From: Arthrobacter sp. C2
Lineage (GTDB): Bacteria > Actinomycetota > Actinomycetes > Actinomycetales > Micrococcaceae
Direction: 5' to 3'
DNA length: 64,000 nucleotides
Assembly (NCBI GenBank): GCA_024207135.1
Contig: CP042428.1
Span: forward strand, 2,604,001-2,668,000
Position 1 is the first letter of the stretch, and each line of letters begins with the position of its first letter. This document shows, one piece after another, positions 34,397 to 43,812 of the stretch. The notes beneath the pieces are model-generated. The model was given only the letters and a program-made list of their open reading frames with translations. It was not told where the DNA came from and did not search any database. The translations under genes and the position numbers were made by a program.

Positions 34397-35938
34397 TCAG
34401 CCAGCGATCTTGCGGTGGATCGACTTAAAGCTGAGGTACGCGCCAAGTCCCTCGATGCCGTATTCCACGCCCAAGCCGGAATCGTGCCGGCCACCGAACG
34501 GCGCGGCATGGTTGGACCCGAAGAAATTGATTCCCACCGATCCGGAGTCCACCCGCTTCGCGACCTCCAACGCGTGGGTCTCGTCGGCCCCGAAGACCAG
34601 GCCGCCGAGTCCGAACTCGGTGTTGTTGGCCAGGGCCACCGCCTCGTCGGCGGAACCGCCCGAATCGTCGTACTTCAGGATCGAGATGACGGGACCGAAG
34701 ATTTCCTCTTTGGAAATCCGCATGTCCCTGGTGACATCGGCGAAGACCGTCGGTCGGATGAACGCTCCGTTCTCGAGCCCGGGCCCCAATGAACCTCCGT
34801 CGACTGCTGCACCGCCCGCCACGGCCCGGGCACCCTCTGCGTGGGCCGATTCGATGTACTCCATCACCGTGTCGTATTGGGCCCGGTGCGCCACCGGGCC
34901 GAAGACCGTCGACTCGTCCAGCGGGTCTCCCTGCCTGCCGGCGGAGATCGTTTCGCCGACCATCCGAACCACTTCCTCGTACCTGGAGGCCGGGGCGATG
35001 ATGCGGGTGGAGATGTAGCAGGTCTGGCCGGTGTTGCGCATGCAGGAGCGCACCAGCACCGAGGCCATGGCCTCCAGGTCGGCATCCGGCAGCACGATCG
35101 CCGAGGACTTGCCGCCCAGCTCCAGGGTCACCGGGCGCAGCAGCTCGCCGCAGGCCGCGGCGATCTTCCGGCCAACCGGCGTCGAACCGGTGAACGCGAT
35201 CTTGTCGATCCCGGGATGGCGCACCAGCGCATCGCCCAGGCGGCCAGGGCCGGTCAGCAGGTTCACCACGCCGGCCGGGACGCCTGCCGCGTGCACCGCA
35301 TCAATGATGAAGCGCAAGGACAGCGGGGTGGGCGAGGCAGGCTTGATGACCACCGTGCAGCCGGCGAGCAGGGCCGGGGCCAGCTTGATGACCACGAGGT
35401 TGATGGGGAAGTTCCAGGGCGCAATCAGCCCGCACACGCCGACGGGGTCCCGCTGAACCACGGACTCGGCGCCGCCGGCCGGGAAGGCGCGGATGTCGTC
35501 CGAATCCAGCCAACCCGCCAGCGAGGCGAAATAGCGGAAAATGCCCGCCGCATTGGCTGCGGCCCCGCGCGTCTCGGTGATGGGAGAGCCGTTCTCCCGC
35601 GTATTGGTCAGCGCCAGGACTTCGGCCCTGACCTCGATTTCCTCCGCAATCCGCAGCAGGTACGCGGCGCGTTCGGCTGCAGAGAGACCACCCCAGCCGG
35701 CCAACGCCTGCCGGGCGGAGGCAACGGCATCATCCAACTCCCCGGCGGTGGCAGCCGGGACAGAGCCCCATTGCTCGCCGGTGGCCGGGTCGGTGACCGG
35801 GTTCCGGGTGGCGTCGGCGGCCACGTGCCAGGACCCGTCGACGTAGAAGTCATCCACATGTGCGTACGGAAGATCGAGCGCCGCTCGACGGGTGCGCGCA
35901 TCCTGGCTCGCCTCGGTACCAGCAGCAGCGGGGCTCAC
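34397..35938 (-). CDS. creC: Aldehyde dehydrogenase of the alkylphenol cluster
   Basis: 513 aa from a GTG that overlaps the upstream HD gene stop by 4 bp (GTGA). VTLELGGKSS carries the general base, NTGQTCYISTR the nucleophilic Cys, and LIAPWNFPINL and AFTGSTPVGR the cofactor contacts; the FDV-like end FGGRHDSGLG is intact. In the cre pathway of Corynebacterium, as recalled, CreC oxidises the 4-hydroxybenzaldehyde-level intermediate (free or phosphorylated) to the acid. The symbol rests on matching family and position in the C-to-J gene order. Confidence 0.8.
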   Translation of the reverse strand: MSPAAAGTEASQDARTRRAALDLPYAHVDDFYVDGSWHVAADATRNPVTDPATGEQWGSVPAATAGELDDAVASARQALAGWGGLSAAERAAYLLRIAEEIEVRAEVLALTNTRENGSPITETRGAAANAAGIFRYFASLAGWLDSDDIRAFPAGGAESVVQRDPVGVCGLIAPWNFPINLVVIKLAPALLAGCTVVIKPASPTPLSLRFIIDAVHAAGVPAGVVNLLTGPGRLGDALVRHPGIDKIAFTGSTPVGRKIAAACGELLRPVTLELGGKSSAIVLPDADLEAMASVLVRSCMRNTGQTCYISTRIIAPASRYEEVVRMVGETISAGRQGDPLDESTVFGPVAHRAQYDTVMEYIESAHAEGARAVAGGAAVDGGSLGPGLENGAFIRPTVFADVTRDMRISKEEIFGPVISILKYDDSGGSADEAVALANNTEFGLGGLVFGADETHALEVAKRVDSGSVGINFFGSNHAAPFGGRHDSGLGVEYGIEGLGAYLSFKSIHRKIAG

Positions 35939-36705
35939 CGGATCACCTCGGTGCGCAGCAGGGCATTGTTCCGCTCGATATCGGCCCGGGCCATGGCGAC
36001 ACCTGCCGCGCTGATAAGTTCGGGAACGATCTCTGCATCGAGCCTGGCCATGTAGCTGGACGCGTCGGTGCCGAACCATTCCATCGACATGGCGATCCCG
36101 GCCTGGTCGAAGCGCCAGAGCCTGTCGGAGTCCCGGACCAGGGCATCCTCGAGGCTGAAGGCAGCCTTCCGGGTGTCGTGGCCGTCGATGATCTCGCAGA
36201 CCCGTTCAACGAAGGACTCGTCATAGCCGAGACCCGGCAGCACCCGGCGGGCCACCTTCATGCCCTCCACCTCGTGCTCGAACCGGATAACGGCCTGGCG
36301 CCAGTCGCCGCTTCCGCGAAATCCTTCCGAGACGATGCGTGACTGATCCACGTGCGCCCACCCGGTGTCGTGCAGGATTGTCGCAACCATGACCAGTTCG
36401 CGGTCCGCCTCCGGATGGGCGTCGCACAGGCGCGCGGCGAAGGCAGCCACGATCGGCAGGTGCAGGTCATTGGCACGCGAGCGAGTCTCAGGGATGATTG
36501 CCCTCCACAACTCGTCGTGGCCGGTGGAGGGGGTGGTGGCGATCGGGTCGGTGTTCACCTTCCCCTGTGCGGGGATGGGCCGTGTCGGGTAGGCATCGGC
36601 GAAGGCGAGCGCGCGCGGATCGCGGGCGTGCGTTTCCTGCTCGACGGACATGCGGGAGGTGATTTCCTCGGGCAGGTCCCTGGGCAAAGTCTCGGTGTTG
36701 CTCAT
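35935..36705 (-). CDS. creD: HD-domain phosphohydrolase
   Basis: 256 aa. The HD motif is H112-D113 in ATILHDTGWAHVD; an upstream His (H82, NDLHLPIVAAF), EHEVEGMKVARRV and the late RDSDRLWRF Asp complete the metal site. HD enzymes hydrolyse phosphate esters. In the cre scheme CreD removes the phosphate from the oxidised aryl phosphate, releasing 4-hydroxybenzoate-type products. It overlaps both the ferredoxin reductase gene and the ALDH by 4 bp. Confidence 0.82.
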   Translation of the reverse strand: MSNTETLPRDLPEEITSRMSVEQETHARDPRALAFADAYPTRPIPAQGKVNTDPIATTPSTGHDELWRAIIPETRSRANDLHLPIVAAFAARLCDAHPEADRELVMVATILHDTGWAHVDQSRIVSEGFRGSGDWRQAVIRFEHEVEGMKVARRVLPGLGYDESFVERVCEIIDGHDTRKAAFSLEDALVRDSDRLWRFDQAGIAMSMEWFGTDASSYMARLDAEIVPELISAAGVAMARADIERNNALLRTEVIR

Positions 36706-38003
36706 GCTGTGACCTCCAGGTCCACGGTGATTGATTTCAGCGAAACCGACACATCGGCCGCCAGGTCCGCGGGGATGTTCTGGTTCTTTCCCAGGGCGGT
36801 CCGCACGGCCATGAAGTCCAGGGGCGTATTGACGCAGTCGGCGGCAATGATCTGTTCGCCGCGGTAGTAGAGCACCGAGAATTTTCCCTTCTCCGTATCA
36901 TGGCGGACCACGGTGGAGTCGTAGCCAAGAGTGAGTCCGGCGATCTGCAGCTTCAGGTCGGCCTGGTTGGACCAGAACCACGGAATGCCTGCATATTCCT
37001 CTTGGCGCCCGGTCAGCGAATAGGCGGCGATCTTGGCATGCTCGATCGCGTTGTTCACGCTTTCGAGGCGGATGCGTTCGCCTTCGGGTGCGCCCGGCAA
37101 CGGGTTGGGCATGTTCGCCACATCCCCGACGACGATGGTGGTCCCGTCGGAGGCGAGGGCGTGCTTGTCCACCACCACTCCGTTGTCGATCTCCAGTCCC
37201 ATCTGCTCGGCGAGTTCCGTATTCGGGACGACCCCGATGCCGATGAGGACCAATTGGGCCTTGACCACGGAACCGTCCTCCAGCTGGACGCCGGCGACCT
37301 TTCCGTTTCCGTTGTCCACGAAGCCGGTCATGCGGGAGTCTAGCTGGATGTCGATGCCGCGTTTGCGGTGGGATTGCAGGAAGTATTCGGAGGTCTCTTC
37401 CCCGACGGCGCGGCCTACCAGACGCGGCCCGTATTCAAGCACCGTGACGTTCTTGCCCAGCCCGTGCAGGGAGCAGGCGGCCTCCAGGCCGATGAATCCC
37501 CCACCAATGACCACCGCATCCTGGAAGTCGCCCAGTCGCGCCTTGAGTGCAAGGGCATCGTCGGCGCTGCGGAGGTAGACCACCCCGTCAAGGTCGGCGC
37601 CCGGGATTTCGATTTTCCGGGCGCGCGCCCCCACGGCCAGGGCCACCCGGCGGAACGGGTATTCGGTGCCGTCCGAGGCGACGGCGACGCCGGAGCCGTC
37701 TTGACGGTTCTCGCCGTCGGTGCCCTTGCGGACCTCTTGGATCCGGGCACCCTTGACAAGCTCGATGTTGTGTTCGTCCCAGTACTCCTGGGACCGGAAG
37801 ATGAGGTTTTCCTTGTCCACCTTGTCCTGGAGGAACTCCTTGGACAGGGCCGGACGCTGGTAGGGGCGGTGGTTTTCCTCGCCCAGCAGGGTGATGTGTT
37901 CGCCGAAGCCGGTGCCGCGCAGCGAGATGGCCAATTGCACGCCGGCCTGGCTCGCGCCGATGATCAACAGTCCCGTTTCGCTCCGGGTTCTCGGGGTACT
38001 CAT
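36702..38003 (-). CDS. creE: FAD-dependent ferredoxin reductase of the alkylphenol P450
   Basis: 433 aa. GLLIIGASQAGVQLAISLR is the FAD motif, RPALSKEFLQ follows, VIGGGFIGLEAA the NAD(P)H motif and VVGDVANMPNP the second FAD contact. Same family as the reductase at 8.6 kb but clearly a different gene. It should reduce the ferredoxin encoded 91 bp upstream for the P450 at 42.3 kb. Confidence 0.88.
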   Translation of the reverse strand: MSTPRTRSETGLLIIGASQAGVQLAISLRGTGFGEHITLLGEENHRPYQRPALSKEFLQDKVDKENLIFRSQEYWDEHNIELVKGARIQEVRKGTDGENRQDGSGVAVASDGTEYPFRRVALAVGARARKIEIPGADLDGVVYLRSADDALALKARLGDFQDAVVIGGGFIGLEAACSLHGLGKNVTVLEYGPRLVGRAVGEETSEYFLQSHRKRGIDIQLDSRMTGFVDNGNGKVAGVQLEDGSVVKAQLVLIGIGVVPNTELAEQMGLEIDNGVVVDKHALASDGTTIVVGDVANMPNPLPGAPEGERIRLESVNNAIEHAKIAAYSLTGRQEEYAGIPWFWSNQADLKLQIAGLTLGYDSTVVRHDTEKGKFSVLYYRGEQIIAADCVNTPLDFMAVRTALGKNQNIPADLAADVSVSLKSITVDLEVTA

Positions 38004-38094
38004 GTCTCGCTCCTGGATCGGGTCGGCCGGTCGGCCGGGGCTGGTGTTGGTGGCGGGCCGCGGCCAGGCGACGCCTGGCTGCGGTCCGGGTGCG

Positions 38095-38415
38095 TTAGGT
38101 CTGCGTCTCGGGGGTGGTGACGTACAGGTCCATGTCCTCGGTCACCTTGATCTGGCAAGAGAGCCGTGAGTTCTCCTCGCGGTCCACGGACGTTCCGTAG
38201 AGCATCTCGTCTTCCATCTCTTCCATCTCCGGCAGCTCGCCCAGCTGGTCCTCGCGGACGAAGACGTGGCAGGTGGCGCAGGAGAGGGAGCCGCCGCATT
38301 CGGCGACGATCCCGTCCACGCCGTTTCGCACGGCGGTCTCCATGACGGAGTCCCCGGTCTTGGCGTTGATGTCGACGGTCTTTCCGTCGTGGTCCGTGTA
38401 GTGAATGACCGGCAT
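38095..38415 (-). CDS. creF: [2Fe-2S] ferredoxin of the alkylphenol P450
   Basis: 106 aa. Ligands C40, C46 and C49 (CGGSLSCATC) and C87 (RLSCQI) match the P450-type ferredoxin pattern and spacing exactly. GAGGA lies before the ATG. It carries electrons from the reductase to the P450. Confidence 0.9.
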   Translation of the reverse strand: MPVIHYTDHDGKTVDINAKTGDSVMETAVRNGVDGIVAECGGSLSCATCHVFVREDQLGELPEMEEMEDEMLYGTSVDREENSRLSCQIKVTEDMDLYVTTPETQT

Positions 38416-38464
38416 GTGGTCCTCCTCGAAGTTGTGGCTGGCTGGCGCTGTTAAGGTGCCGGGA

Positions 38465-39229
38465 CTAGATGAACTGGCGTCCGCCGTCCACCACGAGCGT
38501 TTGGCCCGTGATGTAGCCGGCGCCGCGGGACGCCAGGAACAGTGCCGCCCCGACCATGTCCTCGGGCTGGCTGGCCCGCTTGATTGACCCGCGGTCCACG
38601 CCGTAGGTCTCGGCGTTGTCCATGTGGCCGTAGCTGGCCTCGGTCAGGGTGAAGCCGGGAGCCAACGCATTGACGGTGATGTTCCGGGCGCCGAGTTCCT
38701 TGGCAAGCACGCGGGAGAGCGCCACCACCCCGCCCTTGGACGCCACGTAGTGGGCCCATTCGGCGGAGCCGGAGAAGATCGTCGCGCTTGCAAGGTTCAC
38801 CACGCGCCCACCGTCGGGCAGATACGGGCTGGCGGCCCGCGTCACCAGCCAGGGCCCCTTGAGGTTGACGCCCATGACCAGGTCCCACTCGTCCGGGTCG
38901 ATCTGCTCGAAGGGGGAACGCTTGATGGTCGCGTAGATGGCGGCGTTGTTGACCACCACATCGATGCTTCCGTTCCCGAACTCCGCGACTCCGGCCGCAA
39001 GTTCGGTGACGGAGGCCAGGTCCGTGACATCGACCTTGAAGGCGCGGGCGTCGGCCCCGGTTCCGCGGATGGCCTCGGCCGTGGCCTGGGCCCCGTCGAA
39101 GTTGATGTCGGCGATGGCCACCCGGTCCCCCGCTGCGGCAAAGCCTTCGGCAATGGCCCTGCCCAGGCCACCTGCGGCACCGGTGACCAGGACGGTGCGC
39201 GGGGGCTGGGGCATAGTCGACTCAGGCAT
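38465..39229 (-). CDS. creG: Short-chain alcohol dehydrogenase of the alkylphenol cluster
   Basis: 254 aa. VLVTGAAGGLGRAIAEG and IADINFDG bind NAD, VVNNAAIY is the NAG motif, and the catalytic Tyr-Lys pair is in HYVASKGG. The start at 39229 has GAGGAG about 10 nt upstream and lies within the end of the kinase subunit gene (8-bp overlap). CreG-type enzymes oxidise the benzylic alcohol made by the P450. On an ethyl side chain the same step would give a ketone, which matters for the link to the neighbouring cluster. Confidence 0.85.
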   Translation of the reverse strand: MPESTMPQPPRTVLVTGAAGGLGRAIAEGFAAAGDRVAIADINFDGAQATAEAIRGTGADARAFKVDVTDLASVTELAAGVAEFGNGSIDVVVNNAAIYATIKRSPFEQIDPDEWDLVMGVNLKGPWLVTRAASPYLPDGGRVVNLASATIFSGSAEWAHYVASKGGVVALSRVLAKELGARNITVNALAPGFTLTEASYGHMDNAETYGVDRGSIKRASQPEDMVGAALFLASRGAGYITGQTLVVDGGRQFI

Positions 39230-41129
39230 GGGTCGGGCTCTCCTCGGGGGTTGCATGCTCGTGGTGGCTGTGGGCGCCGGGGCCCTGAACCAGGACCGCG
39301 GCGTTCTCGCCGTCAAGGATCAACACGGTGCCCTTGTTGCCGTCCACGCGCAAGCGCTGCCCGGTCTTGATGGTGGTGGAGGCACTTCCGGTGCCGGTGA
39401 CGGCCGGCAGCCCGTACTCGCGGCAGACGATGGCCGCGTGGCTCATCATCCCGCCGATGTCCGTGACGGTGGCCTTGATCTTGCCGAAGATCGGGCCCCA
39501 GGACGGGGCGGTGACCGGGGCGACGAGAATCTCGTCCTGCCGGATCTCGGCCAGGTCGTCGGCGTCCATGATGACACGGGCCACACCCTCGACGATGCCC
39601 GGGGAAGCGGCCATGCCCTTGAGCACGCCCTCGGAACCGTCCTCGCCCACACCCAACCAGGACTCCACCTGTTCGGTGGTGATGCCCCAAAGCATCCGGG
39701 TGAACGGTTCGGTGATCGCCTGCGGCGGGGTGTTCAGCGCCGGGGCCGGGCGGGCGGATTTCAGCGCGTCCACCAAAGCGGTGCGTTCGGCGATGATTTC
39801 CGGCCAGATGTGCGTACCCGTGGGACCTTCCGGGTTGCCGACGCCCCAGGAGGATACGAGGTCGAAGAGCACGTCGCGAACCTCGTTGCGGCCCAGGTAC
39901 AGCAGGTCGTCCTCGTTTTCCCAGAAGCCGTAGCCGTGCAGCATGCGGGAAAGCTGGCGGATCTTGCGCCAGAAGACGCCCATGGTCCAGTGTTCGATGT
40001 AGAAATTGTGGTTTTCCACGTACGGGTAGGCAGTTGCGGCCAGCCCTAGCTTGGCATTGAAGGTTGCAAGTGTTTCGCCCTCCAGCAATTCGCGGTATTC
40101 CTCGACAATCCGATCCTTCTCGGCGATCAGTTCCGCCTTGGGACGCATGATCGTCTGTCCCTGCTCGATCCGGCCGATGTAGTCGGCGATGTACCCCAGC
40201 GGGATGTTGAGGTATTCGTTCCAGTACTTGTCATGCCCGTAGAAGCCGTTGCCCACGGTGAAGTTGAACCACGGGTCCTGGGCCTCGGCCCAGCGGCCCA
40301 TCCAGCGCTGCCCGCCATGGGCGGCAGCGATCGCGGCCAGGGTGCCCTCGACGTCGTCGGTGTTGCCGAAGTGGGATTGAAGGCCCAATTCAACTGCCAG
40401 CGTGGCGAGGTCCTTGAGTTCGTCATCCGGGCGGAACAGTTCCATGTCCACGCCCTGGACCATCATGGCGATCGACTGGTCGGGGATGTCCGGGAAAATT
40501 TCCTTGCAGTAGTTGAAGAAGTCCAGGTAGGCGATGTAGCCCAGATTCAGGAACTCGAAGTGGTACTGCCAGTTCTGGTAGCAGAGCTGGATCAGCCGGT
40601 CGTAGTTTTCCAGCAGCACCTCGGAGCCGTCCTTCCCCTTGCCGGAGAGGATGTCTTCCATGGGGACCATGTCCGGCAGCGGGTTGAACTGAAGGGATTC
40701 CATTTCATCGATGGTGCCCAGGACCTTGGTCTTCCACTGGGTCAGCAGGGAGTCCCAGTTCTGGAAGTAGTGCCCGACGCGGGCCTGGAACTCGGGCACG
40801 CGGGCGGCGATCTGGTCCTCGGGGACCGGAAGCGGGGAAAAGTACAGGTAGCCCAGGTGGATGCGGAAGTCGATCCCGTTGGCCGTGGGGATCATCAGGT
40901 GCCGGGCGTTGTACTGCCCCAGGCACTTCGAGGCGAACTCGGTGCCGACGGTCTCGAACGGCTTGAAAACGGTGGGCCAGTGCTGCGAATCGCAGAACCA
41001 GAACTTCTCGTCCTCCACGGCCTTGAGCTTGTCCTGGAAGACGAGGTAATAGGGATAGAGCTTTTCCCAGCCTTCGGCTCCGGCGGGAACCGGCAGCTCG
41101 GAGGGCTTCGGGAAGGACTTCTTGATCAT
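39222..41129 (-). CDS. creH: Phenol-phosphorylating kinase, phosphohistidine/catalytic subunit (PEP-synthase C-terminal-like)
   Basis: 635 aa. The N-terminal 500 residues are the subfamily-specific substrate region (WEKLYPYYLVFQDKL, YVENHNFYIEHW). The mobile phosphohistidine domain follows with catalytic H564 in DIGGMMSHAAIVCREYGLPA. This is the split PEP-synthase design of phenylphosphate synthase and of CreHI, in which ATP phosphorylates the His and phosphate then passes to the phenolic OH, giving an aryl phosphate, AMP and Pi. A His-rich tail (GAHSHHEHATPEE) is an oddity absent from the paralogue at 52.2 kb. The ATP-grasp subunit gene lies 67 bp upstream. Confidence 0.87.
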   Translation of the reverse strand: MIKKSFPKPSELPVPAGAEGWEKLYPYYLVFQDKLKAVEDEKFWFCDSQHWPTVFKPFETVGTEFASKCLGQYNARHLMIPTANGIDFRIHLGYLYFSPLPVPEDQIAARVPEFQARVGHYFQNWDSLLTQWKTKVLGTIDEMESLQFNPLPDMVPMEDILSGKGKDGSEVLLENYDRLIQLCYQNWQYHFEFLNLGYIAYLDFFNYCKEIFPDIPDQSIAMMVQGVDMELFRPDDELKDLATLAVELGLQSHFGNTDDVEGTLAAIAAAHGGQRWMGRWAEAQDPWFNFTVGNGFYGHDKYWNEYLNIPLGYIADYIGRIEQGQTIMRPKAELIAEKDRIVEEYRELLEGETLATFNAKLGLAATAYPYVENHNFYIEHWTMGVFWRKIRQLSRMLHGYGFWENEDDLLYLGRNEVRDVLFDLVSSWGVGNPEGPTGTHIWPEIIAERTALVDALKSARPAPALNTPPQAITEPFTRMLWGITTEQVESWLGVGEDGSEGVLKGMAASPGIVEGVARVIMDADDLAEIRQDEILVAPVTAPSWGPIFGKIKATVTDIGGMMSHAAIVCREYGLPAVTGTGSASTTIKTGQRLRVDGNKGTVLILDGENAAVLVQGPGAHSHHEHATPEESPTHA

Positions 41130-41196
41130 GGTTGCTCCAACTGGGGTGGGGACCGGCCCAAGCCGGTCTTGCGAGTGGCTGGTGGGTGGCCCGGAA

Positions 41197-42315
41197 TTAC
41201 TTCCCGGGTCCCATCAATGAACTGGTGATCGAGCTGAGATCGAAGCCGGTGGCCGGCGTGGTCGTTTTGCCTTCCTGCGTCGGGGTTCCTGGAGCGGCCG
41301 ACTTTTGGCCTGAGGTTCCGTGCGAGTGCACCGTTTCGGGGCGGGACTGCAGCAACAGCAGGTTTTCGCCGTCCGGCAGGTCTGCGTCCAGGGCCCACTC
41401 GATGTCCTGCGGGCATTTGTAGTGCTTTTCGGCGCGCTTGGCCATCTGCGCCACTGCCCTGAGCTCGTCGTCGGTCAGGGACCGGATTTCGGCCCGTTCG
41501 GCAGGCACTTCGCGTTCGATGAGGGCGCCCGAGACCGCATCGGGAACGAGTTCCGCATGCTTGTCCCCGATGTATTCGGAAACCACCTGGAGGGTGACCT
41601 TGTCGAGCATGATGTTGTCCGGGGTGACCAGGCCGGAGACGACCATCTCGCCGACGCCCCAGGAGGAGTCGATGGTGATCTTTGACCTGTCACCGCTGGC
41701 CGGGTTCATGGTGATGGCAACCCCTGCCACGCGGGCGTTGACCATCTTCTGGATGACCACCGCCATCGAAAGTCCCGCATTGGGGATGTTGTTCTTCAGG
41801 CGGTAGATGATGGCCCGCGCGGTGTAGAGCGAGGCCCAGCATTTGCGGATGTGCTCGGTGACCGCCGGCAAGCCCGTCAGCCACAGGTAGGTGTCCTGCT
41901 GGCCGGCGAAGGAGGCATCGGGCAGGTCTTCTGCTGTGGCGGAGGACCGCACCGCAACGGGAACCTCTGCACCGCACTGCTCCATGAGGGCGGCGTAGGC
42001 CTGGACCACGGCAGTGCGGACCAAGGCGGGGACGGGGCGGCTGCACAAGTCCTCGCGGATGGCCGCGGCGACCCGGTCCACCTCTGTCATGTTGTCGGCA
42101 TCGATGTCCGCCAACAGCGTGGCGATTTCCTGGGCGATGCCGGCTTCTTCCACGAACGCGTCAAAGGACGCGGTGGTGACCACGAATCCCGGGGGCACAG
42201 GCATCCCGACAGCCGTCATGGATACCAGCGAGGCACCCTTGCCGCCGAGGGTCTCGAGTTCCGGGGCGCGGGGTTCGTCGAAGGCCTGGATGTAGGGGTT
42301 CAGTTCGGGTGACAT
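41197..42315 (-). CDS. creI: Phenol-phosphorylating kinase, ATP-grasp subunit (PEP-synthase N-terminal-like)
   Basis: 372 aa, the pyruvate-phosphate-dikinase ATP-binding domain on its own: TLGGKGASLVSMTAVGMPVPPGFV at the start, VAVRSSATAEDLPDASFAGQQ the phosphate loop, MVNARVAGVAITMNP and GDRSKITIDSSWGVGEMVV, and the final QDIEWALDADLP and LLLQSRPETVHS. It has no phosphohistidine or PEP-binding domain, so it must work with the product of the next gene. Together they form the two-subunit kinase that starts alkylphenol degradation. Confidence 0.87.
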   Translation of the reverse strand: MSPELNPYIQAFDEPRAPELETLGGKGASLVSMTAVGMPVPPGFVVTTASFDAFVEEAGIAQEIATLLADIDADNMTEVDRVAAAIREDLCSRPVPALVRTAVVQAYAALMEQCGAEVPVAVRSSATAEDLPDASFAGQQDTYLWLTGLPAVTEHIRKCWASLYTARAIIYRLKNNIPNAGLSMAVVIQKMVNARVAGVAITMNPASGDRSKITIDSSWGVGEMVVSGLVTPDNIMLDKVTLQVVSEYIGDKHAELVPDAVSGALIEREVPAERAEIRSLTDDELRAVAQMAKRAEKHYKCPQDIEWALDADLPDGENLLLLQSRPETVHSHGTSGQKSAAPGTPTQEGKTTTPATGFDLSSITSSLMGPGK

Positions 42316-42332
42316 GGTGTTTCCCGTTCGAT

Positions 42333-43628
42333 TCAGGCGTTCCAGGTGACCGGGACGGTCTCCGGGACGCGGAAGGAAAGATTTTCACGGAAGGGGATCT
42401 CGGCGCCTTCGGCCACCCGCAAGGAGGGAACCATTCTCAGGGCTTCCTCGAGGCAGATCCTTGCCTGCAGCTTGGCGAGCATGTTGCCCAGGCAGTAGTG
42501 GATGCCGAACCCGAAGGAGAGGTGCTCGCGGGCGTTGGGCCGGGCGATGTCGAATTCTTCGCCGCCTTCGAAGCGATCTTCGTCCCGGTTGGCTGAGCCC
42601 TGAAGGAGCAGGATGCCCTCGCCCTTCTTGATTTTCTGGCCGGCGATCTCGGCGTCCCGGGTGGCCAGGCGGCGCCAGGCGACAATGGATCCGGCGTAGC
42701 GCAGGACCTCGTCGATGGCACCGGGGATCTTCTTCGGATCCTCGGCCAGTGCTTCCCACTGGTCACGGTGGGTCGGGAGAATGCGGAAGCAGTTGGCAAT
42801 CAGCGTGGTGGTGGTCTCGTGGCCGGCGAAGAGCAGCGAGTAGAGCAGCGAGGAGATCTCGTGGTCGGAGATCTCCGCCCCCTCGGCCTGGGCCCTGACG
42901 ATGTCGGCGGTGAGGTTGTCGCCGCCGTTTTCCTTGGCCTCAGCCACGAGTCGTTGGCACTCCTGCCAGTACTCCACGAGGTTGTGGGCATGTGGCACCT
43001 GCTCCTCGTCGCTGAGGTTGCCCCAGGTCATGGCCGCCCGGGAATCACTCCAGCGCTTGTAGGTGTCCAGCATCGACAGGTCCGCGCCAATGAGTGTGAG
43101 GATGGTGATGGTCGGGATCTCGTAGGCAAGATCCCTGAACATGTCCCCCCTGTGCTCCTCGCGGGCCAGCATGGCCTCCAGCCGGGAGACCACGTTTTCG
43201 CGGATGAACGGCTCCAGCACCTTGTAACGACGCGGGGTGAACGCCTTTTGGGCGATGGCGCGGATGCGGGTGTGCTCCGGGGGGATGCGTGCCGAGAGGC
43301 CGGAGTAGGCGGTGAAGCCGCCCTCCTCCATGATCTTCTTGGCCTGGGGACCGCGTTCGCGGATTGGGGCCTGGGCATTCTGGGAAGAAAAGGTCTCCCA
43401 GTCATCGAATACGGCCTTGGCGTCGTCATACCGGGCGACGACCCACAGGTTGGTCCGCTCGTCGAAAAAGATCGGGGCCTCGCGACGCAGTTCGGCGTAT
43501 GCCGGGAAAGGGTTCTTCTGGTCGAAGGGCTGGTAGCCGTGGTGATCCGCGGTGTCCGCCGCCTCGCCGTGCCCATGGGGGCATTTGCCTTCTGCTGCTG
43601 CGGTGGTGCTGGTTGACTCGCTGGTCAT
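42333..43628 (-). CDS. creJ: Cytochrome P450 acting on phosphorylated alkylphenols
   Basis: 431 aa from the ATG with AGGAGA 7 nt upstream; the open frame beyond it is not coding. The I-helix LLFAGHETTTT has the normal acid-Thr pair, EVLRYAG is the ExxR, and LSFGFGIHYCLG gives haem ligand C379. In Corynebacterium CreJ hydroxylates the methyl group of 4-cresyl phosphate using CreE and CreF. First gene of the operon; an IclR-type box and a long inverted repeat lie upstream. It is not closely similar to the P450 at 7 kb. Confidence 0.88.
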   Translation of the reverse strand: MTSESTSTTAAAEGKCPHGHGEAADTADHHGYQPFDQKNPFPAYAELRREAPIFFDERTNLWVVARYDDAKAVFDDWETFSSQNAQAPIRERGPQAKKIMEEGGFTAYSGLSARIPPEHTRIRAIAQKAFTPRRYKVLEPFIRENVVSRLEAMLAREEHRGDMFRDLAYEIPTITILTLIGADLSMLDTYKRWSDSRAAMTWGNLSDEEQVPHAHNLVEYWQECQRLVAEAKENGGDNLTADIVRAQAEGAEISDHEISSLLYSLLFAGHETTTTLIANCFRILPTHRDQWEALAEDPKKIPGAIDEVLRYAGSIVAWRRLATRDAEIAGQKIKKGEGILLLQGSANRDEDRFEGGEEFDIARPNAREHLSFGFGIHYCLGNMLAKLQARICLEEALRMVPSLRVAEGAEIPFRENLSFRVPETVPVTWNA

Positions 43629-43701
43629 GTCGTCTCCTGTCCGTGGCCGCCGGTGCCTTCGCGCTGTGCGCTTTGGTCTTTCCGTGGCCTTCGTGCAAAC
43701 T

Positions 43702-43759
43702 GTGAGGTGGATCACTCGATGGGCTTGACAACCATCGTAGGCCGGGTGATCCACCTCAC
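43702..43759. promoter_or_regulatory. Long inverted repeat upstream of the alkylphenol operon
   Basis: GTGAGGTGGATCAC (43702-43715) and its exact reverse complement (43746-43759) are 30 bp apart. Each arm is itself nearly symmetric (GTGGATCAC). Centre spacing of 44 bp is about four helical turns, which suits two bound dimers in contact. A terminator for the IclR gene ending at 43813 is the alternative, but the 30-nt loop argues against it. Confidence 0.5.
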
Positions 43760-43768
43760 GCCATCGGA

Positions 43769-43786
43769 TTTTTCACTCAGTGGAAA
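43769..43786. promoter_or_regulatory. IclR-type box, alkylphenol operon copy
   Basis: TTTTTCACTCAGTGGAAA: an imperfect palindrome with TTTC-N-CTCAGTG-GAAA symmetry. It matches the site at 54231-54248 in 16 of 18 positions. Both stand before kinase-led operons, next to IclR genes. Confidence 0.6.
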
Positions 43787-43812
43787 CCACTTGTTTCGGA
43801 CGTTTCCCCGCT

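Noticed and set aside
39222-42315. A broken PEP synthase gene split by mutation
   Set aside because: Both halves have their own ribosome sites and proper ends, the paralogous pair at 51-54 kb has the same split, and a long subfamily-specific region is present.
43725-43730. TTGACA as a -35 box on the plus strand
   Set aside because: It would drive transcription into the 3' end of the IclR gene in antisense, no -10 is at the right distance, and it lies inside the inverted repeat.
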